DNA of 64,000 nt from Mycolicibacterium austroafricanum (GTDB taxonomy: Bacteria > Actinomycetota > Actinomycetes > Mycobacteriales > Mycobacteriaceae). Under the pieces are notes generated by a model. That model had not been told where the DNA came from and made no database searches. It saw only the letters and a list, made by a program, of their open reading frames with translations. The first letter of the stretch is position 1. Every line of letters starts with the position of its first letter. Of this stretch, positions 44,269-52,272 are shown piece by piece. The stretch covers positions 129,183-193,182 of the forward strand of contig NZ_CACSIP010000045.1 of the NCBI RefSeq assembly GCF_902705885.1. Reading direction: 5' to 3'. Both the position numbers and the translations under genes were made by a program.

Positions 44269-44640
44269 TCAGCCGTCGTCCTCCCACGGCGGGGTGTCGT
44301 CCATCTTGTTGTAGTACTTGGCCAGGTGGCTTTTCACCGGGTCGATGTCCTTCTCCGGTAGGTCGACCCCGCCGCGGGAGCCTTGCATCACCGCTGCGGC
44401 CGCAAACACCCCTCGTGGCACCGCGCGCAAATCACCATCGATCACATCGGCGATCAGCAGCTTGTAGGCCGTGAAGTTGTCCTTGTTCTCCTTGTCGTAC
44501 CAGACGTGCGCGTTGCGGTACTTCTCATTGGGTTCGTCGGTGGCGTCCGCCCAGGAACGCACGCGTTTCTCCGCGGCGCCGCCATCCCACTCGCGGTCAC
44601 GGTCAGCCATGGGTAGATCTTGAAATGCAGTCACTGACAT
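44269..44640 (-). CDS. Small protein resembling a domain of phage prohead-protease proteins
   Basis: The protein has 123 residues. The core WDGGAAEKRVRSWADATDEP, FTAYKLLIADVIDGDLRAVP, RGVFAAAAVMQGSRGGVDLP and VKSHLAKYYNKM is a pattern I associate with a small domain seen in HK97-type prohead protease genes and as stand-alone actinobacterial proteins. The ATG at 44640 has AAGGAGA. The SAP-like gene lies 27 bp upstream on the same strand. No phage genes surround it, so a host stress role is more likely. Confidence 0.65.
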   Translation of the reverse strand: MSVTAFQDLPMADRDREWDGGAAEKRVRSWADATDEPNEKYRNAHVWYDKENKDNFTAYKLLIADVIDGDLRAVPRGVFAAAAVMQGSRGGVDLPEKDIDPVKSHLAKYYNKMDDTPPWEDDG

Positions 44641-44667
44641 GGAATCTCCTTGAGCTCGACTTCCAGT

Positions 44668-44838
44668 TCAGGAGTAGCGCAGCTTGAAGATCAGGTCTTC
44701 CTTGCTCAGCGCGGAATACCCCGTCATCCCCCGTTCTTTCGCCCGTCTCTTCAGCTGACGAACGGTCCAGTTGTAGTACGAACTGGAATCTGCACCGTGT
44801 CGGCCGGCCACCGGCCTGGTACGGGTGACAGGTGTCAT
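44668..44838 (-). CDS. SAP/Rho-N-like small protein of 56 residues
   Basis: Leftward from the ATG at 44838, GGAGG stands eight bases before the start. The second half, NWTVRQLKRRAKERGMTGYS followed by ALSKEDLIFKLR, fits the helix-extended-helix pattern of SAP or Rho N-terminal domains, which bind nucleic acid. The N-terminal 20 residues are basic and flexible. It is first in a two-gene unit with the gene at 44269 and has a SigF-like promoter. Confidence 0.7.
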   Translation of the reverse strand: MTPVTRTRPVAGRHGADSSSYYNWTVRQLKRRAKERGMTGYSALSKEDLIFKLRYS

Positions 44839-44875
44839 GACTATGACCTCCTACTCGTGATCCAGTGGCAATAGG

Positions 44876-44900
44876 GTGCCCGGCACGCGAGCTACCAAAC
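44876..44900 (-). promoter_or_regulatory. SigF-like promoter for the SAP-like operon
   Basis: Leftward GTTT (44900-44897), 15 bases, GGGCAC (44881-44876), about 38 bases before the ATG. The -10 has C for T at one position. Confidence 0.5.
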
Positions 44901-44948
44901 CGCCCCATCACCGGCCGCCTGGCCAGGGCGGATGAACGAACTGTCCAG

Positions 44949-44974
44949 GTTTTCCGCGCCCGCCCTGCGGGTAC
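44949..44974 (+). promoter_or_regulatory. SigF-like promoter for the flavin reductase-RibD unit
   Basis: GTTT at 44949, 16 bases, GGGTAC at 44969: a full consensus match. It is divergent from the promoter at 44876-44900. Confidence 0.65.
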
Positions 44975-45045
44975 GCGGCGGTAGCGTGTGCGCGACCGGC
45001 AGCACATTCCGCACTCCGAAGATCCACCCACCCAAGGAGGCTCGC

Positions 45046-45084
45046 ATGAGTGCGCCGAAGACCCGTTCGGCTCGGCATGGCTGA
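45046..45084 (+). CDS. Twelve-codon leader overlapping the flavin reductase start
   Basis: An ATG at 45046 has a strong AAGGAGG site and encodes MSAPKTRSARHG. Its stop (TGA at 45082) lies just past the start of the flavin reductase (ATG 45077), which itself lacks a good ribosome site. Translation of the leader could therefore feed the reductase gene. A sequencing or real frameshift that would join the two is the alternative. Confidence 0.45.
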   Translation: MSAPKTRSARHG

Positions 45085-45586
45085 ACACGACACCGCGCAA
45101 GGCGCCGCGGCTTTCGAGAGCCTGGTTTCGCTGCTCGACTACCCGATGTTCATCGTCACCACCAGGGCAGGTGATCAGCAGGCCGGATGCCTGGTCGGTT
45201 TCAGCTCGCAGACCAGCATCAACCCGCCCCGGTTCCTGGTCGGGCTGTCGCGGCGCAACCGCACCTTCGCGGTAGCCGCCGAGGCCACCCACCTGGCCGT
45301 ACACGTGCTCCCGCGGGAGGAATTGCCCGTCGCACGGTTGTTCGGTGGCGAGACCGGTGACGACACCGACAAGTTCGCCCAATGCACCTGGCATGCCGGA
45401 CCCGAGGGGCTGCCGATCCTGGACGCGGCCGAATCATGGTTCGTCGGCAGGATCACCCACCGTTTTGACGTCGGGGACCACGTCGGGCATCTGCTGGAAC
45501 CGGTGGCGGGCAGCGCCCCGGACGAACTGCGCGAACTCATCAGCTTCTCCGATGTCCGCGACGTCGACCCCGGCCACGACGCATGA
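45077..45586 (+). CDS. Flavin reductase-domain (FMN-binding split barrel) protein
   Basis: This 169-residue protein has flavin reductase-like marks: DYPMFIVTTRAGDQQAGCLV, SSQTSINPPRFLVGLSRRN, and later TDKFAQCTWHAG and a C-terminal H-x-V-G-H-x-L region. Such proteins reduce or bind FMN using NAD(P)H. The stop overlaps the next ATG by the ATGA arrangement, so it is translated with the RibD-like gene. Confidence 0.82.
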   Translation: MAEHDTAQGAAAFESLVSLLDYPMFIVTTRAGDQQAGCLVGFSSQTSINPPRFLVGLSRRNRTFAVAAEATHLAVHVLPREELPVARLFGGETGDDTDKFAQCTWHAGPEGLPILDAAESWFVGRITHRFDVGDHVGHLLEPVAGSAPDELRELISFSDVRDVDPGHDA

Positions 45587-46299
45587 CCGAGGTGGGACGG
45601 ATCGGCGCCGGCAGCGCCGTCGAGGACCACGGCTACCGACCCGCGCCCGACGGCGTGCGGGCCAACATGATCTTCAGCGCCGACGGGGCCGCCGGGTTTC
45701 ACGACCGCGCCGGGCCGCTGTCGTGTACCGCTGACCAGCAACTCCTGGTGGCGCTGCGCGCCTACGCCGACGTGGTGCTCGTCGGGGCGGGGACCGCGCG
45801 CGCCGAGCGCTACGGACCGGTACGGCTGTCCCCCGCCCACCGCGCGCAGCGCGCCGCCCTCGGACTGTCCGAGCAACCACCGCCGATCGCCGTGGTCTCC
45901 CAGTCGGGAAAGCTGCCCGACACCATGTTCGGGTCGACGCCACCGATCCTGATCACCAGTGCCCGCAGCGCTCGGGACAACCCCGAGGTGCACGCGACAC
46001 CGTGCGAGGTGCTGTCCTGCGGCGAGGACGCCGTGGACATCGCCGGCGCGCTTTCCCGGCTACGGGACCGCGGCCTTGCCCGGGTGTTGTGTGAAGGCGG
46101 GCCCACCCTGCTGGACGAACTGGTAAGCGCCGACCTGGTCGACGAACTCTGCGTGACGCTGGCGCCGAAGCTGGCCGGGAGCCAGCCGATCGGCCGCGGC
46201 ATCGCCAGCACCTTGCCTGCGCCGGTCGGGTTGGGCCTTCACCATGTGCTGGTCTCCGAGGACGACTACCTGTTCCTCAGGTACGGGCGTCACCGCTGA
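45583..46299 (+). CDS. RibD C-terminal-domain reductase (pyrimidine/dihydrofolate reductase-like)
   Basis: The protein has 238 residues with the RibD reductase fold only; the deaminase half is absent. Motifs are VRANMIFSADGAAGF (NADPH and substrate), ADVVLVGAGTARAERYGP and LCEGGPTLLDELV. M. tuberculosis Rv2671 is a similar stand-alone protein, shown to have dihydrofolate-reductase-like activity. Here it is coupled to a flavin reductase gene and may act on flavin or folate precursors. Confidence 0.85.
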   Translation: MTEVGRIGAGSAVEDHGYRPAPDGVRANMIFSADGAAGFHDRAGPLSCTADQQLLVALRAYADVVLVGAGTARAERYGPVRLSPAHRAQRAALGLSEQPPPIAVVSQSGKLPDTMFGSTPPILITSARSARDNPEVHATPCEVLSCGEDAVDIAGALSRLRDRGLARVLCEGGPTLLDELVSADLVDELCVTLAPKLAGSQPIGRGIASTLPAPVGLGLHHVLVSEDDYLFLRYGRHR

Positions 46300-46313
46300 G
46301 CCGCGGCGGATTC

Positions 46314-46799
46314 TCACCCACCGGTGCGCATACTCAGCGGCCAGACCAGCCAGAACACGATGAACAACGCCAGGGCACAACCTCCGGCGACGAGGGCGGC
46401 CGGCCGGCCGGCGACCGCTTCGAAGATCAGCGTCGTCATCCCCGTCAGGGCCACGCCGAGGAAGAGCACTCCGGTGACGGCGCAGCGGTGCGCGGCGGCG
46501 ACCAGCGAAACCAGAAGGTGCCGGCGGAACAACATCCGGTGCATCGCGACGGGTGCGATCAGCAATGCGGTGGACAGCACCGCCGCAGCGACGGTCGCCA
46601 TGTACACCATCACCATGGTGTCGTCGAGCATGTCGAAGCGGGCTTGGAACGGCAGCGTCAGCAAGAAACCGGTCAGCAGCGCCACACCCGTCTGCACCAC
46701 ACGCAGTTCCTGCAGCAGGCTGGCCCAGTTGCGGTCCAGCCGTTCGCTGTCGGTCTCGTTGCGTAGCGGCGGGCCGTCGCCGGGGTCCTGGGCGTCCAC
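46314..46799 (-). CDS. DUF6328-type membrane protein
   Basis: The protein has about 161 residues from a GTG at 46799 with AAGG before it. A polar N-terminus (NETDSERLDRNWASLLQELR) and four transmembrane helices with FLLTLPFQARF and HRMLFRRHLL between them fit the DUF6328 pattern. The function is unknown. It converges with the RibD-like gene. Confidence 0.75.
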   Translation of the reverse strand: MDAQDPGDGPPLRNETDSERLDRNWASLLQELRVVQTGVALLTGFLLTLPFQARFDMLDDTMVMVYMATVAAAVLSTALLIAPVAMHRMLFRRHLLVSLVAAAHRCAVTGVLFLGVALTGMTTLIFEAVAGRPAALVAGGCALALFIVFWLVWPLSMRTGG

Positions 46800-46906
46800 A
46801 CCTTGATCTTCGCAGCCCGCACGGCCCACGCGCACGGTTGCTAATCATAGGAAATCCACAGGTACCGGCGAGCCGCTTCTCAGGCGGGCACCGCACCGTG
46901 GGAGTC

Positions 46907-47152
46907 ATGGCTGGTACTTCTCGACGTGCCGCACTGGCGGCTACTTCTCGACGTGCCGCACTGGCGGCGGTGTTCGTGCTGATGGCCGGTGTCATGCTTG
47001 CCGCCCTGCCCGGCATCCATTCGGTGTGGGCGTACTGGGCCGTCTCGACGGTCGCGATCGCGGGCGCGCTGGTTCTGATCGTGGCCGGGGAATCGGCGTG
47101 GGACCGGATGCTGGACAACGCCCGCGCCGCCGGCGTCGTCGCCCCCTGCTGA
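46907..47152 (+). CDS. Small two-helix membrane protein with N-terminal duplication
   Basis: The protein has 81 residues. The N-terminus reads TSRRAALAA twice in a row, followed by two transmembrane helices (AVFVLMAGVMLAALPG and WAVSTVAIAGALVLIVAG) and a short polar tail. The ATG at 46907 follows GGGAG. No family is known to me. Confidence 0.55.
   Translation: MAGTSRRAALAATSRRAALAAVFVLMAGVMLAALPGIHSVWAYWAVSTVAIAGALVLIVAGESAWDRMLDNARAAGVVAPC
46916..46969 (+). repeat. 27-bp tandem duplication
   Basis: 46916-46942 is repeated at 46943-46969 with a single base difference at the end. It encodes the doubled nonapeptide and keeps the frame, so it looks recent. Confidence 0.85.
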
Positions 47153-47163
47153 TCCCCCTCCCT

Positions 47164-47310
47164 TCACCTGAGTTGGCTGACGTCCGGGAAATCGGGTTCG
47201 CCGACAATCAGAGCCGGTTCGCGCTCGCTCCGCAGGTTGATCATGCGAACTGTCAGCAACACACTCGCCGGAACGCCGATCAACACCAGTACTGCCAGTA
47301 GGTCTGTCAT
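47164..47310 (-). CDS. Small membrane protein of 48 residues
   Basis: From an ATG at 47310, one transmembrane helix (LLAVLVLIGVPASVLLTV) is followed by a polar tail ending GEPDFPDVSQLR. The ribosome site (GGGG) is weak. It ends 11 bp from the convergent two-helix gene. Coding is likely but not sure. Confidence 0.45.
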   Translation of the reverse strand: MTDLLAVLVLIGVPASVLLTVRMINLRSEREPALIVGEPDFPDVSQLR

Positions 47311-47568
47311 CGGGGCCCCCCGCCACGCTGGGGCCGCCGCCGACTGCACATCGGTCGTTGCCTGGGACTCGAAACATCGTTCATGACTCGGGTTTACTGC
47401 GAGCCCCCGGCGCTCGCCATCGTCTGTACGGTTTCTTTACGCTCGTTGGCCCCGTCATGACGATTTGTTTGCGTCGCCGAGCGTATCCACGTCCGTTTGG
47501 CGACCGGCTGATCGGTCTCCGCGGACGCGGTACATCGCCGACAGCTGGCACCCGGATCTTGCTGCCGC
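47311..47568. other. Intergenic region between the small membrane gene and kdpD
   Basis: No supported gene and no clear hairpin. It should hold the end of the kdpD transcript and the promoter of the 48-residue gene. Confidence 0.4.
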
Positions 47569-50124
47569 TCATTGCCGTTCACCATCGGGGGCGGCCAGTT
47601 CCACGACTACCGTGAGCCCACCACCCGGGGTATCGGTGGCGCTGATGGTGCCTCCCATCGCCTCGGCGAAGCCGCGCGCCACCGAGAGTCCCAGCCCGAC
47701 GCCCGTGCTGTTGTCGCGGTCTCCGAGGCGCTGGAACGGCGCGAACAACCGTTCGTCGTTACCCCGTGGCACCCCTGGGCCCTCGTCGATGATATTGATC
47801 AGCACGTGGTCGCCGACCTTGCCGGCGTTGACGCGCACGACACTGTTGGGTGCATAGCGCAGCGCGTTGTCGATCAGGTTGGCCAGTACGCGTTCCAGCA
47901 GGCCGCTGTCGGCGAGGACCGTCGTGTCGCCGACTTCGACTCTGACTCGTTGCCAACTGTCGGACGCCGATCCCGTTGTACCTCTGCTGATCCCGACGAG
48001 CGAACGGTGAACCACCTCGTCGATGTAGACCGCACGAAGCTGCGGCCGCACGACGCCGGCCGCCAGACGCGACGAGTCCAGCAGGTTTCCCACCAGCGCG
48101 GTCAGCTGATCGACCGACTCCTCGACTGTGGCCAGCAACTCAGCGGTGTCCTCGGGCGAGAACCCGATGTCGTCGCTGCGCAGACTGGACACCGCCGCCT
48201 TGGCCGCTGCCAGCGGAGTGCGCAGGTCGTGGCTGACCGCCGATAGCAGCGACCTACGCAACTCATCGGCCTGTTGAATGGCCTCGGCACGGCTGGCTTC
48301 GGCGGTGAGTTCGCGCTGGCGGACCAGCCCCGCGGCCTGTTTGGCGACGGCGGTGAGTACCCGCCGGTCCCGCGCGGGAAGTCCTCGGCCGGACATCAGC
48401 ATCCAGAACTCGTCATCTCCGACCTCGATGGCGGTGTCGGCGGTATCGACGGACACGCACGGGTCGGCGCCCACGCATGCGACCACCCGGTCGCCGTCGG
48501 CGGTGCAGCGCAGCATGCTGACGGCGCGCTGACCGTAGGTCTCCCGGACCCGTTCCAGCAGCGTGTCGAGGTCCGCTCCGCGCAGCACCGCCCCAGCGAA
48601 CAGCGCCAGGAGTTCGGCTTCCCGGGCCGCTTGGCGTGCCTCCAGGCTCCGCTTGGCCGCGTTGTCGACCAGCGCGGCCACCGCCACAGCGACGAGCATC
48701 AGCACCAAGATGGTGATCGCGTTGTCGGGTCGGGAGATGGTGAACGTGTAGCGCGGTTCGGTGAGCAGGAAGTTCAGTAGCATCCCGGACAGCACTGCCG
48801 ACAGTAGAGCCGGTGCCACGCCGCCGAGCAGTGCGACCACGAGGACGCCGACGAAGAACAGCGCGCTTTCGCCGCTGATGCTCAGGAACGGGTCCAGCAG
48901 GGCTGCGGTCAGCCCGGCAATAGCCGACGGAACAATCAGCGCGGCCAGCCACGACGCCATCCGGCGTTGCCGCGAGATCAACACCGCGAATGCGATGGGG
49001 CGGGTGGTCTCCTCGTGGGTGACCATGTGCACGTCGATCTTGCCCGACCGTTGCACGGTGGCCACGCCGATGCCCTCGTCGAGGATTCTGGCCCAGCGCG
49101 ACCGGCGTGAGGTTCCCAGCACCAACTGCGTGGCGTTCATTTCGCGGGCGAAGTCGAGCAGCGCCTCGGAGACGTTGTCGCCGACGACGGTGTGCACGCT
49201 GGCGCCCAGCCCGGCCGCGAGCTCACGCACCTTGCCCATCTGCGCGGTCGAGGCGGCGGTGAGTCCGTCGCCCCGGACGACATGGACCACCATGAGTTCG
49301 GCGCTGGCCTTCGATGCGATGCGAAATGCGCGTCGAATCAGGGTTTCCGATTCCTGCCCGCCGGTCACGGCGACAACCACGCGCTCGCGGGCCTCCCAGG
49401 TGTCGGTGATCTTCTTCTCGGCGCGGTATTTCTCGAGGGCCGCGTCGACCTGGTCGGCCAGCCACAGCAGCGCGAGTTCCCGCAGGGCGGTCAGGTTGCC
49501 TTTACGGAAGTAGTTCGACAATGCGGCATCCACGCGCTCCGGAGCATAGACGTTGCCGTGAGCGAGCCTGCGCCGCAACGCTTCCGGAGTGATATCCACC
49601 AACTCGACCTGTTCGGCGGCGCGCACCACCTCGTCGGGGATCTTCTCTTGCTGTTCGATCCCGGTGATTCGGGCGACGACGTCGTTGAGGCTCTCCAGAT
49701 GCTGGATGTTGACCGTGGAGATGACGGTGATCCCGGCGTCGAGGAGTTCTTCGACATCTTGCCAGCGTTTGGCGTTCTTGCTTCCCGGGGTGTTGGTGTG
49801 GGCCAGTTCGTCGACCAGGACCACCTCGGGATTGCGTCGCATGACCGCCTCGACGTCGAGCTCAGGAAATCGCCCACCGCGGTAGCTGACGAAGCGGGGC
49901 GGGACGATCTCGATGCCGTCGAGCAGTTCGCCGGTCCTGACGCGGCCGTGCGTCTCGACCACGGCGGCGACCAGGTCGGTGCCGCGCTCCAGCCGCCGGT
50001 GCGCCTCGCCCAGCATCGCGTAGGTCTTTCCGACCCCGGGTGCTGCACCCAGGTAAACCCGTAGCTCACCGCGCTTGCTGCGGTGATCCGACCGTTCCGC
50101 GTCGACCTGATCGCTGGTGCCCAC
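47569..50124 (-). CDS. kdpD: Potassium sensor histidine kinase KdpD
   Basis: This 851-residue protein has the full KdpD layout. The N-terminal sensor domain carries Walker A GAAPGVGKT (26-34), a universal-stress-protein-like domain spans about 240-370, four close transmembrane helices lie at about 390-490, and a GAF-like part follows. The kinase has His632 (AVSHDLRTPL), N box NLIDNALRYAPN, G1 DEGPGVP and G2 GVGLGLSVA. It senses low potassium or turgor and phosphorylates KdpE. The GTG start lies 182 bp from the divergent small gene that opens the kdpFABC unit. KdpE is not next to it but beyond kdpC. Confidence 0.95.
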   Translation of the reverse strand: MGTSDQVDAERSDHRSKRGELRVYLGAAPGVGKTYAMLGEAHRRLERGTDLVAAVVETHGRVRTGELLDGIEIVPPRFVSYRGGRFPELDVEAVMRRNPEVVLVDELAHTNTPGSKNAKRWQDVEELLDAGITVISTVNIQHLESLNDVVARITGIEQQEKIPDEVVRAAEQVELVDITPEALRRRLAHGNVYAPERVDAALSNYFRKGNLTALRELALLWLADQVDAALEKYRAEKKITDTWEARERVVVAVTGGQESETLIRRAFRIASKASAELMVVHVVRGDGLTAASTAQMGKVRELAAGLGASVHTVVGDNVSEALLDFAREMNATQLVLGTSRRSRWARILDEGIGVATVQRSGKIDVHMVTHEETTRPIAFAVLISRQRRMASWLAALIVPSAIAGLTAALLDPFLSISGESALFFVGVLVVALLGGVAPALLSAVLSGMLLNFLLTEPRYTFTISRPDNAITILVLMLVAVAVAALVDNAAKRSLEARQAAREAELLALFAGAVLRGADLDTLLERVRETYGQRAVSMLRCTADGDRVVACVGADPCVSVDTADTAIEVGDDEFWMLMSGRGLPARDRRVLTAVAKQAAGLVRQRELTAEASRAEAIQQADELRRSLLSAVSHDLRTPLAAAKAAVSSLRSDDIGFSPEDTAELLATVEESVDQLTALVGNLLDSSRLAAGVVRPQLRAVYIDEVVHRSLVGISRGTTGSASDSWQRVRVEVGDTTVLADSGLLERVLANLIDNALRYAPNSVVRVNAGKVGDHVLINIIDEGPGVPRGNDERLFAPFQRLGDRDNSTGVGLGLSVARGFAEAMGGTISATDTPGGGLTVVVELAAPDGERQ

Positions 50125-50306
50125 CGGTCAATGATGGCCGCGGGGCGTCGGGAGTATCGGCGGAGGTCCGTAAAAATTCCGCAAGTATCCCGAGAGCGTG
50201 GCGCCAAGATTCCGTCAACGACGGCGACTCGGCAGTTGGGGCTGGTTAGCGTCGCGACGTAGTGCTGAGGCGCCCCGGTTGTGGCGCGTGGATCGAGAGG
50301 ACCCCG
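50125..50306. promoter_or_regulatory. Divergent kdpD / kdpFABC control region
   Basis: ATTCCGCAA at 50176 and ATTCCGTCAA at 50209 are direct repeats 33 bp apart, three turns of the helix, and are good candidates for KdpE binding. TAGCGT at 50247 could be the -10 of the rightward operon. The short A-run GTAAAAATTCC at 50170 makes the region locally AT-rich. Confidence 0.5.
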
Positions 50307-50450
50307 ATGGCCGACCTGGTGTTGGTGCTGATTGTGCTGGCCTTTTTTGGCTTGTGCGTGTTGTACGTCCGCGGTTGCGAACGAATCATCCGCAGCGACG
50401 ACATCGGCGAGCCGACGGCCGAGCCGACGCGAGAGGCGGACCCGGCCTGA
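50307..50450 (+). CDS. Small membrane protein heading the kdp operon
   Basis: A 47-residue product starts at ATG 50307 after GAGAGGA. One transmembrane helix (DLVLVLIVLAFFGLCVLYV) is followed by a cytoplasmic tail rich in Glu, Asp and Arg. Its TGA shares a base with the kdpF ATG, so the two are coupled. Similar short frames precede kdpF in other actinobacteria as far as I recall, but they have no assigned role. Confidence 0.7.
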   Translation: MADLVLVLIVLAFFGLCVLYVRGCERIIRSDDIGEPTAEPTREADPA

Positions 50451-50542
50451 TGAGCCTGGTTGACAACGTCGCCGGTCTGGTCGTGGCTGTGGCGCTGATG
50501 GCGTTTCTGGTCGCTGCACTGCTGTTCCCCGAGAGGTTTTGA
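50450..50542 (+). CDS. kdpF: KdpF, small subunit of the potassium ATPase
   Basis: A 30-residue peptide consists almost wholly of one transmembrane helix ([20 protein letters not shown]) ending PERF, the usual KdpF end. It stabilises the KdpFABC complex. Its start overlaps the previous stop and its stop overlaps the kdpA ATG, each by one base. Confidence 0.9.
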   Translation: MSLVDNVAGLVVAVALMAFLVAALLFPERF

Positions 50543-52257
50543 TGTCCATTCCGACCTGGGCTCAGTTCGCCGCGTTGGTCGTGGTGCTCGGGCTCACCGC
50601 GCCGCCGCTGGGCATCTACATTGCGCGCATCTACGGTGACGACGACCGCAAGGCGCCGTTCGATCGGATCTTCGCCCCGGTCGAACGGCTCGTCTTCCGG
50701 ATCTGTCGCATCGACCCTGCGTGTGAGCAGCGTTGGACCACTTACACATTCGCCGTTCTGGCGTTCAGCGCGGTTTCGTTTCTGGTGCTCTACGGCATCA
50801 TGCGGTTGCAGGCGCTGCTGCCCTTCAATCCCACCGACATGCCGGCGGTGACCGATCACGTCGCGTTCAACGCCGCGGTCAGCTTCATGAGCAACACGAA
50901 CTGGCAATCCTACGGCGGCGAGACCACGCTGAGTCACCTGACTCAGATGTCTGGGCTCACGGTGCAGAACTTCGTCTCGGCCTCGGTGGGGATGTGCGTG
51001 ATGGCGGCACTGATTCGGGGGCTGGCGCGCAGGCGTGGCCAGACCCTCGGCAACTTTTGGGTGGATCTGACCCGCACCGTCGTTCGGATCATGCTGCCGC
51101 TGTCGTTCGTGGTGGCGATCCTGTTGATCAGCCAGGGTGTCATCCAGAACCTGCAAGGGTTCACCGCCGCCCAAACTGTCGAGGGCGCCGCCCAGTACCT
51201 TCCCGGGGGGCCCGCTGCCAGCCAGATCGCGATCAAGCAACTCGGGACCAACGGTGGCGGATTCTTCAACGTGAACTCAGCGCACCCGTTCGAGAACTAC
51301 ACCGCCCTGGGAAATCTCATCGAGACCTGGAGCATCGCGATCATCCCGTTCGCTTTGGCTTTCACCTTCGGGCGGATGGTCGCAGACCGCCGCCAGGGCT
51401 TCGCTGTGTTGGCGATCATGGCGATCATCTGGTCCGGGATGTCGGTGGCCGCGATGTCCTTCGAAGGCAACGGAAATCCAGCCCTCACCGCGCTGGGGGT
51501 GACGCAGGAGACGACCGGTTATCAGTCCGGCGGCAACATGGAGGGCAAGGAAGTGCGCTTCGGCACCGGCGCGTCTGGGCTGTGGGCTGCCACGACGACC
51601 GGGACGTCCAACGGCTCGGTCAACTCGATGCACGACAGTTACACCCCACTGGGCGGGATGATTCCGCTGTCCCACATGATGCTCGGTGAGGTCAGCCCCG
51701 GCGGTGTCGGCGTCGGCCTCAACGGCCTGCTCATCATGGCGATCCTGTCGGTGTTCATCGCCGGTTTGATGGTGGGTCGAACGCCGGAGTATCTCGGCAA
51801 GAAGATCCAGGCCACCGAGATGAAGCTGGTGACCCTCTACCTGCTCGCCATGCCGATCGCGCTGCTGAGTTTCGCCGCGGCGTCAGTGCTCATACCGAGC
51901 GCTCTGGAGTCGCTGAACAACTCTGGACCGCATGGCCTCTCGGAAGTTCTCTACGCTTTCGCCTCGGGGGCCAACAACAACGGATCGGCGTTCGCGGGAT
52001 TGACCGCGTCGACGTGGTGGTATGACATCACCATCGGGCTGGCGATGCTCGTCGGCAGATTCCTACTGATCATTCCCGTACTCGCTATCGCCGGTTCGAT
52101 GGTGCGCAAGGGCGCGACCCCCGTCACCGCCGCATCCTTTCCCACGCACAAGCCGTTGTTCGTCGGGCTGGTCATCGGAATCGTGCTGATCGTCGGCGGA
52201 TTGACGTTCTTCCCTGCGTTGGCGTTGGGTCCGATCGTCGAGCAACTGTCCATCTAG
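50542..52257 (+). CDS. kdpA: KdpA, potassium-binding channel-like subunit
   Basis: This 571-residue protein has ten transmembrane helices and four pore loops, with typical segments [34 protein letters not shown] and [16 protein letters not shown]. It selects potassium and passes it to the pump subunit KdpB. The ATG at 50542 shares a base with the kdpF stop; a TTG just before it is not needed. Confidence 0.97.
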   Translation: MSIPTWAQFAALVVVLGLTAPPLGIYIARIYGDDDRKAPFDRIFAPVERLVFRICRIDPACEQRWTTYTFAVLAFSAVSFLVLYGIMRLQALLPFNPTDMPAVTDHVAFNAAVSFMSNTNWQSYGGETTLSHLTQMSGLTVQNFVSASVGMCVMAALIRGLARRRGQTLGNFWVDLTRTVVRIMLPLSFVVAILLISQGVIQNLQGFTAAQTVEGAAQYLPGGPAASQIAIKQLGTNGGGFFNVNSAHPFENYTALGNLIETWSIAIIPFALAFTFGRMVADRRQGFAVLAIMAIIWSGMSVAAMSFEGNGNPALTALGVTQETTGYQSGGNMEGKEVRFGTGASGLWAATTTGTSNGSVNSMHDSYTPLGGMIPLSHMMLGEVSPGGVGVGLNGLLIMAILSVFIAGLMVGRTPEYLGKKIQATEMKLVTLYLLAMPIALLSFAAASVLIPSALESLNNSGPHGLSEVLYAFASGANNNGSAFAGLTASTWWYDITIGLAMLVGRFLLIIPVLAIAGSMVRKGATPVTAASFPTHKPLFVGLVIGIVLIVGGLTFFPALALGPIVEQLSI

Positions 52258-52272
52258 GAGACTCCAAAAAGC

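Noticed and set aside
44269-44640. Prophage at 44 kb, suggested by the prohead-protease-like domain
   Set aside because: No terminase, portal, capsid or tail genes are near; neighbours are host stress genes.
50125-50306. A cyclic-di-AMP or other riboswitch before kdp
   Set aside because: The leader is too short and shows no conserved riboswitch structure that I can recognise.
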